NCBI GenBank assembly: GCA_013399115.1
Contig: VXAA01003157.1
Span: 651,239-715,238 of the forward strand
Length of the DNA stretch: 64,000 nt
DNA from: Anseranas semipalmata
Taxonomy: Eukaryota > Chordata > Aves > Anseriformes > Anseranatidae
Direction of reading: 5' to 3'
Positions 35,101 through 47,100 of this stretch are shown here, piece after piece. The notes beneath the pieces were generated by a model. That model worked only from the letters and a program-made list of their open reading frames with translations. It was not told the DNA's origin and did not search any database. Numbering within the stretch: the stretch's first letter is position 1; every line of letters begins with the position of its first letter. Made by a program: the position numbers and the translations under genes.

Positions 35101-35915
35101 CAAATGTTTTTGACAAATTAGAGCACTGAGCAATCACCAACCACATAAAATTTAACAAGAGCAAGTGCTGGATTCTGCACCTGGTACAGGGCAACCCTGG
35201 ATATAAGTACAGTCTGGGGGATGAGAGGCTGGAGAGGAAGGTGATTTGGGGGTTCTTACCGATGGCAGGTTGAATATGAGTCAACAGTGTGCCCTGGCAG
35301 CCAAAAGGGCCAACTGTACCTTGGGATGCATCAGGCACAGCACTGCTAGCCGGTCAAGGGAAGGGATTGTCCCACTCTGCTCTGTGCTGGTGCGGCCTCA
35401 CCTCGAGTGCTATGTGCAGTTCTGGGCACCACAATATAGGAAGGACATAAAACTGTTGGAGAGTGTCCAAAGGAGGGCTACAAAGATGGTGTAGGGTTTA
35501 GAGAGGAAGATGTATGAGGAGCAGCTGAGGTCACTTGGTTTGTTCAGCCCAGAGAAGAGGAGACTGAGGGGAGGCCTCATGGCGGCCTGCAGCTTCCTCA
35601 CGAGGGGCGCGGAGGGGCAGGCGCTGATCTCTGCTCTCTGGTGACAGTGACAGGACCCGAGGGAACAGCATGGAGCTGTGACAGGGGAGGCTCAGGCTGG
35701 GTGTTAGGAAAAGGTTCTTCACCGAGAGGGTGGTCAGGCACTGGAACAGGCTCCCCAGGGAAGCAGTCATGGCACCAAGCCTGTCGGAGTTCAAGAAGCG
35801 TTTGGACAGCACTCCCAGACATGGTCTGATTTTTGGGTGGTCCTGTGTGGAGCCAGGAGTTGGACTCGATGATCCTTGTGGGTCCCTTACAACTCGGGAT
35901 ATTCTATGATTCTGT
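35101..35915 (+). mobile_element. CR1 LINE, about 815 bp 3' portion
   Basis: Sense-strand CR1 starting within ORF2 ('NHIKFNKSKCWILHL' frame) and running through '[20 protein letters not shown]' to the 3' UTR and the tail ATTCTATGATTCTG. The frame is broken: a TAG follows the 'RRATKMV' block, so the copy is dead. It shares its 3' end type (GGAGTTGGACTCGATGATCC) with the copy at 3680-3959. Confidence 0.97.
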
Positions 35916-36022
35916 AAAATGTAAGGCAAGTATAGTTTTGTTGGTGCACTCGGGTCTCTATCCATATATTCTTTTAATACTGTATATCATTGAGGTGCTT
36001 CTGTGCACCTACACATTCTGTA

Positions 36023-36120
36023 ATTCACAGAATCTTTTTCTTTTGGTTGGAAGAGACCTTCAAGATCACCTAGTCCAACCTAAGACCTAACACTAACAAT
36101 CCCTCCACTAGACCATGTCT
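36023..36120 (-). mobile_element. Short CR1 LINE 3' end, antisense
   Basis: It starts with TTCACAGAATC and continues 'GGTTGGAAGAGACCTTCAAG', 'ATCACCTAGTCCAACC' and 'CACTAGACCATGTCT', the antisense 3' end of another CR1 subfamily. It is only about 100 bp long. Confidence 0.9.
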
Positions 36121-39100
36121 CAATTCATATACTCTGCACTTGAAAGTTATTAATGTAATGACTGACTATTCTAAAATTGTGTTTGTATTAAGTGCATAGA
36201 TTTTCTTTTTGGGGCAAATAATCTCAATATGGATAATGAACAATTTGTATCTGTAATTAATTTTTAAAAAGGCAAAGCAGAAACTGACAGATATAGGCTT
36301 GACATTTTTTCATTGCAGGCTTAGTGCATCCAAACTACTTTTCCTTCAGCATAGATTTCTTACAGCAAAAATGCAAGGGTAGTCTTTGATCCAGTCATCC
36401 CTTATCAACATTGCTGATTCATCCAACACGCTATTATCTGGATGCTGATTCTCTTGATCTGCTTGGCTTGGATTTATTTGTGATACTTCTGACTTTATTA
36501 AAAAGCCATTTCTTCTTGTGGGTGAGACAGAAAATTCAGTAATGCCCTAACACTGTTACATTATTACATACCTTAACGCCTAACACTACTGTCTTTTTAC
36601 CCTGTCTGTTTTCACCCAGAAGCTTTTTACTCCAAATTATAGATGGTGCCTCTTTCAGCTTATCTGATTTTTGGTATCTTTGATGTAAGCTTTGAGAAGT
36701 GGAACATAAGGTACAGAAGTCTCTTCTGAATCCCTGACTTATGTCTGCACATTGCAGTTTGTAGGTAGTATGTCATCACAGTCATAATGAATGTGGTATT
36801 AAAAAGCACATTTATCTTGCTGGAAAAAGACTTTTTCAGCGAGGTAAGAGATTCTACAAATAGCTCTTGTTATCAAAGGAGCTTACAGTGAGAAGAAAAA
36901 TAGCCAAAATAAATAAATAAATAAATAGACCTTACATATTCCATGTTCTTGATTACCTATTCAAACCCATAGAATTAATATTGTTATCATGCATTTTTTA
37001 CATGGCATCAAGTGTATAGTAGACACTTTACAAACATGCATTATAGCAAAGTCTGGGCCAGGACATTTACATTCTAGCAAACAAAGTATGGATCAGTGGT
37101 TCAGCGTGGGAAGGGCAAGTGACAGTTCAGTGCTGTTGATATGTGTCAACGTCCAGTCCTTAAGGAATTCATTTTGTAAGGATGATTGGTTGGAATGTTG
37201 GTACAAAAGAGCCAAGAAATTACAAATATCTTCCAACCAGTAAATCCAATTTATGCACATGACTTTTAGTCTTCAGTTTTTAAGTCTCTTAGGAACAAGC
37301 TTTAAAAAAATTCCTCTTCAGTGAATTTGTTCATTAAACTCTGGGCCCAACATTGCTTTATTCCTATATTCTAAATTGTGTTTTTGCTTCGAATTAAAGA
37401 CAAATGGAGAAGACAAGTCTCCCTATCCCATGAACCTTCACAGATCTTAAATCAAAATTGAAGAGAAGCTTTTTGTGTTTCTGAAGGTCTGTATTATAGT
37501 CAAAGTTGTTAATAAAGAAAGCTAGCTGTAGTGATATAATAATGATCCTAACTTTAGCATCTGAATATAGAATTATCTCATCTTGCTCTGAAATGAAAGA
37601 ATTGATGTAGGTTAATGTCAAAACTGAAGTTATTCCACAAACTGTTCTCCCCCAATTGCACTGCAGCTAAGTGCAGAAAAAATCTTTTTATATATGAAAG
37701 TATACAAGAGTAAACTCATTAAGCAATACGAAACTAACAGAAGAGTTAGTTAATCTTCAATCTGTACAACAGATGCATTTTTATTTGAACTGAAAGTCAT
37801 CTCAGTAGAGAAAATTATATACTAAAGCAGCAAATATAAAAGGAAGGAAATAATGAAAATATTGCTCAAAATATTAAGGAACGTATTGACAATTTAGGGT
37901 TGGATCTTGAGGAGTGAAATCTTTAACAAAGAAAAAGATTTAGAATTCAAAGATGAAGATGTCAGAGTCCTCAGTATTTGCCCTGGACTTGAGCCTCTTC
38001 ATATTTCAGTTAATAGCACTACAAACTGCTAAATTAAACGGGAAGTCATACCAAAAAATGTGGTATGTTCCTCAGTCACTTTGGAGTGCTTTTGTAATAC
38101 TAGCAAAGAATAAAGGTCATTTATATGAGAAACCCTTGCTCCCAAAACACTTAGTATTCTGTACGGACTTATTATGCAGTATTATCAAATCACATTAGAT
38201 TGCATGAACTTTTCTGCAGTGTAATCAAATGAAAAAAAATTACAGGTGCAGTGCATCAGATTAGTTTCACAGAAGCAGTATTTATATCTTGCAAGCAATG
38301 ACATATGTTGAGAGTGATCTTTTTTCTGTTTTTGGGGGCAGCACTGTTTTTTGCTGAGAAAAATATTATTCTGTTTCCTAAAACTATTGAAACAAGATAT
38401 TTCAGGAAGAAGTGTACAGTTGCAAGAGTGTTTCAGACTGGTTTTGCATCCATAGAATTTATGCTTTCATTGATTATTAAAATGTTTTGAAAGAGAATCA
38501 GCAAGAATAAAATAAACCTCCAGACAACACATTTTTAGCATCTAAAAGAAGCTTGATAGACTATATACTGAGTAGGCAGTGGACCAACTTTTTTATTTGG
38601 GATTTGAATTGGTGGTACAAGTGTACCGAATCAGATTTAGACAATAAGAAAAACTTGAAGGTAAACTTCCAACAAGAAGAGAGTAGAGATATGAGGGAAC
38701 AATAAAAGTAAGATAATAAAGAAAGCAGATGATAAAGCAAGCAAATGAAGCAAATGTGAGTTTCCAGGGAAAAATGTAAAGATGGTCTTGCAATAAAGGA
38801 ATAAGGTCTAAGGAAAGACAGAAGCATTTCAAACAGTGGAAGAACATGCCTCTGTATGATAGACAGATTAAAAGCCCCGTTGAGAGACTGAGAGCAAAGC
38901 AACAAAACATCCTGTGCTTGTATTGAGGAACAAGAGTTGCTCATAATGAGAAAAGAGAACTAAAGTAGTGGACTGGAGGAGAGATTGGAGAAAGATTACA
39001 TGTGAGAAGATGCTATGAAGAAAAATAAGAAACTATAGACACAGAAAGACTCTGAGTTCTTTTGGTACCAAAAGACTTGAAGTGGATGCCAAAGGACTTG

Positions 39101-39383
39101 TTATGTTGGAGGTGCACGATGTACCTGAAGAGGGTTGATTTTGTTATCATATCTGGTATTCCCTTTTCACTGTCCATGGTGTCTGGTACTGTCCTGCACT
39201 GTTGCCTTGTCAGTCTAGGCCAGGTGAGGACTAGCCAACAATCATCGATTATGATCATCGATCATACCTAGCACAACTCCTCTGAATATGTATCTCTGAA
39301 ATATATGAAGTTGAGCAGTTTAATCAACCTGATGCTGTGCAGAATGTCTCCTAACAGGCAGTTCCTTGCAGGATCTGGTCTTA
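36121..39383. other. AT-rich intronic DNA
   Basis: No gene supported. (AAAT)n at 36907-36926. Overlapping minus ORFs at 38561-38944 result from a purine-rich plus strand (about 38580-39010) and carry no recognised domain. Confidence 0.6.
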
Positions 39384-39952
39384 TACGATGTTGTGGTTTA
39401 ACCCAGCAGGCAGGCAAGCACCACACAACTGTTTGCTCACTCCTCCCACCCCCCACAGTGGGATGGGGGAGAGAATCAGGGCAAAAAAAAAAAGTAAAAA
39501 CTCCTGGGTTGAGGTAAAGACAGTTTAATAGGGCAGAAAAGGAGGGGAAAATAATAATAATAATAATAATGATAAAAGAATATACAAAGCAAGTGATGCA
39601 CAATGCAATTGCTCACCATCTGCTGACCATTGCCCATCCCATCCCCAAGCAACAGTCCTCCCCCAGTTTATTGCTGAGCATGATGCCACATGGTGTGGGA
39701 CATCCCTTTGGTCAGCCTGGGCCAGCTGTCCTGGCTGTGTCCCCTCCCAGCCCCTGGTGCACCCCCAGCCTCCTCGCTGGCAGGGCAGCACGAGGAGCTG
39801 GAAAGGCCTTGGCTCTGTGTAAGCACTGCTCTGCAACAACTAAAACATCAGTGTGTTATCAGCGTTGTTCTCATCCTGAATCCAAAACACAGCAGCATAC
39901 CAGCTACTAGGAAGAAAGTTAACTCTATCCCAGCTGAAACCAGGACATATGA
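39384..39952 (-). mobile_element. Solo LTR of an avian endogenous retrovirus, with target-site duplication
   Basis: A 559-bp LTR (39389-39947). Read on the minus strand it begins TGTCCTGGTTTCAGCTGGGA and ends AAACCACAACA, so both termini are TG...CA and form an imperfect inverted repeat (9 of 11). It is flanked by TACGA (39384-39388) and TATGA (39948-39952), a 5-bp target-site duplication with one C-to-T change at a CpG. On the minus strand it carries CAATAAAC as a likely poly(A) signal and TATTAAA as a TATA-like motif. A short (AAT)n run lies inside at about 39548-39571. No internal retroviral sequence adjoins it. It is antisense to KHDRBS2. Confidence 0.92.
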
Positions 39953-42900
39953 CTAAAAGATTGAAGCCATGATGTATTAAGAAGTTGTACATCTTTCTCT
40001 CAATCTTTGTCACATCAGTAAAGACCAGCAAAATCCAAAAAATTAACCAAACCAGCAGACCTTGACACTATATGGGATATACATTTCTAATGTTAAAAAC
40101 ATAGGGAAAGTCTTCCTCTGGAGATGTACATTTTGTTGGCCGAGGACAGTATTTTGTCCAGCATCTATACATTAAGATTATTAGCAAATAGTTGTTCATT
40201 AGGCCTCAGAAATTTTGGATTTTGGAATATTTTAGTAGGCCATTCTTTTCTCCCGTAAGTCCCATCACCCATCAAAGAAAACACACACACACACACAATT
40301 CTGTGACATTATAATTTATAAAGTTAACATTAATGAGATGCTCACTTTCTAGCTTGTCACCAGGCAGCAGTTTAGACTACCCAGTCCCTTAAATCTGTTT
40401 GGGTATGAGTATTTCAAATAGCCAGGTCCAGTTCTTTCTCAAAACATACCTGTTAAATCAAAACTTGTTTTCTTTTGGGCTCAAATTCTAATTCATTCTA
40501 TAACCTTTATCTTACAAATTGGTGGGTTTGGCTAAAGAAAGGCTTATTAAAAATAATCAAATACTTAAAACTGTCATAATAATATAGGTTGACCTTCAAA
40601 TATTTTCCTCTGGAACAAGAAAGTGCAATGAATGAATCTGCATATATCTTGTTGTTTTCAACCCTGTGAAGGTTGTTGGTGTGACTTGAAAGGTGTCCAT
40701 TGTTGCTTGTCACATGAATTCACCACATTTCTTTGTCTTTGTGCTTAACATTTGGCTTTATGTACTAACGTTCATGGAGAATTTATTGCTCTATTTTAAC
40801 ATTTTGAAAACTTCATGTGCACTCTCTACTTTCCATTTATCAGGCCTGTCATCCTCCCACTTCCTACACTAGCCATCTTAATGTTAAATGTTTTTTCCCT
40901 TGTTCTTCAAACCAATATCCAAGTTTAATTTATGACTCTCTAGCATAGGAAGCAACTTTCAGAAACTTACTGGATTTAATAGCATTTTTTATGTATTTTA
41001 GCAAAGTGGCATGACTGTTATCTGGACTACTTCAATTTCTGCTAGGGACCTATAAACACAAAAATGAAAATGAAGGAATCTAAAGGATAAAACAAAGCTA
41101 GCTTAGTAAGAGTCGAGATATGACAAGGACTGCAAACATCTTTCTCCTTCCAAAACTGTTCTAATAATAGTGATCACACAAAAGGCACACAAGCAGACAA
41201 AAAGCCCACCTCTGAAATGCTTCAAACAATTTACAGTTTTCTTCAGTTCTTGTATGTGCAATTTAGCCCTCTGAGCATCATTTATTTCTATGACCACTTC
41301 ACTTTCACTAGCGTCTCCCTGTTTTTCAGTTACTTACACCAACCAGCAGTAGGAGCAGTAGAAGAAAATAGTAGTAGAGAAAGATAGGTGGACACCTATC
41401 TGCTATTCTGCTAGGCTCCCTTTTAACACTTATTTGTAAGACCAGATGTTTTCATCTGAACTTGCAAATCCTATTTGCATGTGGCCACGTGTTTAAATTT
41501 TGGAGCCTTTGAGCTGATAGGAGAATATCCTGCATGTGGTGTGAGTCATTTGAAGCCCCGTGGCAGTGTTGGAGTAGCATTGCACTAAACCTCATCTTAG
41601 AGTGTGCTACTGAGTCAGAACAGACATCCTCACACTTTTTACTGACTTCACATTTGCTTTTAAAATAGTGTCTCATCGTATGCATGGGAGGAGATAAATA
41701 GCCTAGCTTTAAAGAAATCCCTCACAACAAAGTCCTGCATTTTCCCCTGCAGGAATTAAGGAAGGTAGTGACTCATTCCAAAATATGTATGGGAGCACAT
41801 GAAGGTGTTCCGCCATTAAAATAATATCTAGCAGTCCACCACATTTCTGGTAATGGTGTAGTATGTGTTATTGCTGATGACATTAATATTTTACAAGTAC
41901 AACCTGCTAAAATGTGCTGGAATGACGACTATGTTTGCTACATATATCATTAATGTTACAGTAATCGGCAAGAGTAAGTCTTGGCGAGTACATTTGTGTT
42001 ATTGCAGAAAAGAGGATTACATTCAGAGCTGGCCCTGGAAGAATTTTAGGAGTCAGTGGACTGAGGAATTGGTGGTTCTTGTTATGTCTTTTGTGTAGGT
42101 GTAAGGATGAAAGCCAAATTTTTGCAGAATGGAAGGAACACATATAAATTTGAAGGAGCACATATAAATGGTGGGAGAAGTCTACAGATGCACAAGAAAT
42201 TAGCTACATTTCAAGTGATTATTTAAGCTAGCAGGTGTGGAAAAGGTGACATTCTTAGGATCATACACAGATACTGAATCATGACAACAGTAATATTAGA
42301 GTAATTCCTGAGAAAGCCTGGCACTAACAAGGAATCAAATAAGATTCAGTGACACATTCTGGGAAATGTATGAGGCTCTCTGATACAGCAGATAGTCAGA
42401 AGAGAATCCTGGCCAATAACAACAGGAACTAACGCCATACTTTACACTCTTATAAATTTTTATTCTGAAAAATGTCAAATAATGTAATCTTTTAAAAAGT
42501 TGTTTATTTTCAAATTGGTATGGCTAATAGCCCCGAGGCATTTTTTGGAAATGTAACACCACAATGTAAAAGCCTCAAAATCTCTGCCTTCTGTCATTCC
42601 ACAAGTTATTAAATTAATTACATGTTGTTGTCACAGAAAGGTGCCATTTTTCAGGATTATCCAAAAATTAAACTAAGCATGCTGTTGCATTATGTTTTGT
42701 TACAGATAATTTAAGTAAGAATGTGCAAGTTTTCACTGACTTAGATTGTTTGCCTTTACTACTGTATCTCTTCAGCAACAGGACAGATTTGCATGTTGTT
42801 GGTTTTCCTCCTCTGGTACATTTGCATTCTTTCCTTAAGGTCCTTAAGGTCTGTAAGACAACTGGAAGATATTCAGACTATAGTTTAAATTGCATTTGCA

Positions 42901-43689
42901 ATCAACTTATTTTTGGCCCTTCATTTTTCAACTCAAGTCCCGAAACTGTATACCAAATGCCTTTAAATGAAGAATGTGCAATGAAAAATTCTCCATATTC
43001 AAAAAAAATCCACTGTATCTGCATATGTCTGAGCTTTTTATCAACTACTACTTCTTCATCAGAGAGCATAAGAAATAAGTGTGTGTGCAGGTTTTATTAG
43101 AGGACTGTGCATGATTGTGTGAGTATTGTACAGCCAATTTAGATCTATCTTGCAGTGGTTTAAATTAGGCTGTGGAGGTTGGACTTCTAGAGGAACTTTT
43201 CACTCGTTTAGCCTTCAGATTTTTACTGCATTTTTTAAAAGTGATTACAAAGATTGTACAGTCCGTCTGGGGCTGTGATCCTGGGTTGAGTTAGGCAGCC
43301 CATTTCAGTTCTCACTGTCCCTGTTGAATCTATGCAGGCCATTAAGGATGACATTAGAAGAGAACACATGCAGCTGAGCACAGATTAAGGAACTACGGAC
43401 AGATTGCCAGTTACAGAGAATCAGAGAATTGATGTGGGATTACTTTGGGGACTTCTCCTGCATGCATTGAGAATCCAGTGGGCCTCGTATGGGCACTTTT
43501 ATCGCATGATGCAGAGCAATATTTAGTTACAGAGGAAGAAAATATTTAGCATGTTGTAACAAATACATGCAACTACTTGCTCAAAGCAAGGGGAGATTTA
43601 CATTGATGTGAGTGGAAGAAGAATGTATTACCTATGTTAAAATTCATAAATTCATGGATAGGGGAATTGTTATAATTGTCTTGTCTGAC
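39953..43689. other. AT-rich intronic DNA
   Basis: No gene supported. It contains the (AC)8 run and a two-copy 18-bp repeat with 20-bp period at 42132-42169 (GAAGGAACACATATAAAT, then the same with one change). The 125-codon ORF at 42723-43100 has no recognisable domain or codon signal. Confidence 0.6.
40281..40297. repeat. (AC)8 microsatellite
   Basis: Eight AC units, uninterrupted. Confidence 0.95.
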
Positions 43690-44140
43690 CTCTTGTGTAA
43701 TCAGGACCTTTTTCCATGTGCTTTTTGAAATATGGACACCAGAATTGAACACACAAGTCTAGCAGCAGTCTCACTAATGCCAGTGACAGGTGTGATACCA
43801 CCTCCCAGTTCCTAGTCAGTGTTTTTACCTCCATACCTGTTCTGTGATCACATTAACTTCTGTGGCCACAGTACCACAGTGGGGAAGCTCAAGCTCTGCT
43901 GGGTATCCACAGTGACTCAAAAATCATTTTCATGGTCATTCAGGACACAAACTTCAATCCTCCAGTTGGCAGTTCCTAAGTACAAGGCCTTGCATTTAGC
44001 TTTATCACAATGTATGTAGTTCAGATGGTCGCACATTGCCGAGAGATCTAACTGATGCCTCTGCAGCAAGCCCATGGGTTGAGTTTCACAACTGTAAAGC
44101 CATGTATCAGCATCGTGTGGTGCTAACCATACATTTGTGA
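43690..44140 (-). mobile_element. Very old CR1-like LINE fragment, antisense
   Basis: Recognised by antisense blocks such as 'CACCAGAATTGAACACACAA', 'GCAGCAGTCTCACTAATGCC' and 'AAGTACAAGGCCTTGCATTT'. The minus-strand translation contains 'CDHLNYIHCDKAKCKALYLG', which fits the 'KFNKDKCKVLHLG' region of CR1 ORF2. It is highly diverged with no intact ends, so it probably predates modern birds. Confidence 0.65.
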
Positions 44141-47100
44141 TCACATATTATATATGAAGAATTTGGAGTTACTGTATTTTACTCTGCTGCTGCCTGCATG
44201 TATACACTGAAGCTTTTGTAAGAATGGGTTTTGCAGACGGGGGATGTTGTATCCTTGCATTGTGATCGGTGGCAAACTAAGGATTCTGTGCAGTTTGGGA
44301 GACTAAACAGTAGCAGACTAAACACTGCTTAGGGTTAATTCTAGCAAGGAGGGCAATATAGCAACAATTTTAGGTGTCAGAGAAGCTAGAAGCACATAGG
44401 TTGAGGGACATTTTTATGCAGCTTAGAGTGAAAGGATAGTTATTTTCCTCTCATAGCACTAAGAATGGAACCATAAAGACTTAGCATTGTTTAAAGCTCA
44501 TAAACTACAACCATAAATCAGCAAATTAGCTAATGATTGCCTCTGGGTAGTGATACATGATGAAAAACAAATGAGGAAAGGTACTCATGCATTGCACATT
44601 GTAGCTACTGGAAAAAATAAAGCTCTATCTTCATAAAAAAACTGTTAAAGGGATGTTATGAAGGGTTGTGCCCTCGTAGCAGAACAATTACTGCTCCGAG
44701 TGAGCATGTTTTTTAATAAATGCTACAATACTATGTCTGCAATTCGGTGCTAGCAATTTTAAATGATTCATGCTGTAACTGAGAAGTTGTATCTGCAGTG
44801 GGAGGCTGAAGCAGAATACTGCATTTCCAGCCCTTTCTAGATAGTGCCAACCTTGAAAACTACAAATACACATAGCTAAATAACTAAAGAATATCTCACA
44901 GTGGTATCACTATGCCAACAATTATCAGTGAAGACACAGTAATGGTAAGCAAGACTCCAGACCTTTCAAAACATAAATTGGTTTACTGCCATTTTGAATA
45001 AAATAGAGTAACCATGTAATAGTAACAAGTCAGTAACATTTTGAGCTCATGAGCCCACACAGACCACGCTCCTACCTGCAGAACACAAGGGGTTCCTGGA
45101 CCTTGCTCAGTGATTCTTCTATTCCCACTCTGCTTGTGCTCAGCATCTTTTTATTGTGTTTTTGTTTCTGACTGACATTATTTTCAGTGTGAGTTGACTA
45201 TATTTAATTGTACATGTAGTGGAAACATCTAAGGAAACCTTGTTTCTCTTTGCTGTTTAACATCTTCCCAGAGAAATTCTGCAGTTGAGATGCCTTGTAG
45301 GTTTTTTGTCACAGCATGACTCATGACATTTCTTTGTATTCTTATGCCTATTTGCTTACAGTACACCATGCATAGTAATCAAGGGTCTTAAGAAATTTAC
45401 ATCTCTTTACATCAGTGTGGGGTAAGTAAGAAAGAGAGAGAGTACCCAATCAGCTCATTCAAGTAAGATGGAGTCCACATACACAAAATTGCTTTGGCTA
45501 GATGTTAAAGCTTGATATTTCTATCTTTAATTATTGCTAATTTCTATTGCAATAGGTAAATACTAATATTTTAAAATGCCTTAAGGAGATATGGCTAGTT
45601 CCATGAAATTAGAGTAGGCACTTAGTTTGTATATGCCATATGAAAATCAGAAGGCTAAAACAGGAAGCCCTTTTTAAATCCCATACGTTTCCAGGATCCT
45701 TCCTCTATAAGAAGAATTTCCTTCATTTTAGCATCCATAACCCTAACCTTAGTCATCTCACCCAGCCCCACAAAAGAGAGCCATGATGTGCCATGTCACT
45801 CACCCATGGAGCCAGCAGCTGGGAATGCAAAGCACTCGCACAGGGTGCCGCAGATGGGACACTGAACCCCAATGACATGTTGTACTGCTGTAATATTTAA
45901 ATCCCCACAAGCAAGAAAATGTGAAGTTTTGGTTTTCTACATGTTGCAAAGTCAGTCTAATCACTGAGTTTTTAAACAGCTTTTTGTTTTTCTTTTTTTG
46001 GTGTTGTTTTTTTTTTTTGCAGATACCACTTTGTGATCTCATATAGAGTATATTTTCTCATTAAAAGAGAAATTGCTGCCTTTTGACATTTCACTGCAGC
46101 AGGCATGCTTTGCAGATAATAAATCTGTAGCAATTCTTAAATAGATAAAGTCAATCAGTTGTAGTGATCCTAGCTTACCAGTTATCACTGCTGGTAGTTA
46201 CATTGACTACTGAACATGATAAGGTAGAGCAATGGTGGGGGATTCTTTGCCAATGAAATAAACAGCTGGAGCCTGAAGCCTGTTCTCACAGTGTTGTAAA
46301 CGTGAAGTAGTTCCAGTGAAGGCACTGGTTTATCACAGCAAAGTTCAGAAAAAACAAGTTGAGATTGTTTGTGACAGTTGCATAAAATGAATCTTTTTCA
46401 GAGGTGAAAACAGTCTTATACTGCATAATGTTTTCCACGATGCTCACCTAGATGTAGTTCCTTGGATACCGTTTTCAAACAAATAACCAGAACCTGTCTT
46501 CAGAATCACTGCCTCTCTTTACTGACTATATATGGATTCTAGATTTGTTATTATACATGTAAGTAAATAAAATTCTCTTATGCTTTTATCAATTGTCCAA
46601 ACTGGCCTACTTCTCAGGAAGGGGAACACTTTTATATGCTATGGCATAATTCAAGACTGTCCCCAGAAAAGTATCAACTTCTGGTAGTATTAAGCAGAAT
46701 GTATTGTCTTAGCAGTATATTAATTGCCACACAGATGTAAATAGAGATATATTCCAGGTCTTATTAGGTATTTTTATTTGGATTTTTGTTTTTAAGTGAA
46801 AGCCATCTTCTGTTGGAAAGAATATAAAACAAACTTGCCACAGAGAGCATGTCTGCGCTGCCATTTGAGTACCACTGGATAAGGAATCTAGATGCAAGGC
46901 AAATTCGCACCTACAAAGAACCACTCACTCACTTTAGATCACTAATGCAGATATACCCAAGTTGCACACAAGATCTGCCTTATATCACTGACCAAAATAG
47001 GAACCATGATGGCAAAGGTCTGCTTTAGCTTCTTTACTTTAGTCTTGACAGACCCAAAAGGGTCCAGCATAGAGCTGAAATCCAACCCTTTTCTGGTGGA

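Noticed and set aside
39230..39270. Repeated ATCATCGAT motif beside the LTR
   Set aside because: Short and partly self-overlapping; no basis for a specific binding site.
42723..43100. 125-codon plus ORF as a possible gene
   Set aside because: No domain or codon bias, and its length is within chance for this window.
45981..46022. Poly-T plus TTTGCAG as an exon acceptor
   Set aside because: No paired donor at a sensible distance and stops in the following frames; A/T homopolymers are common here.
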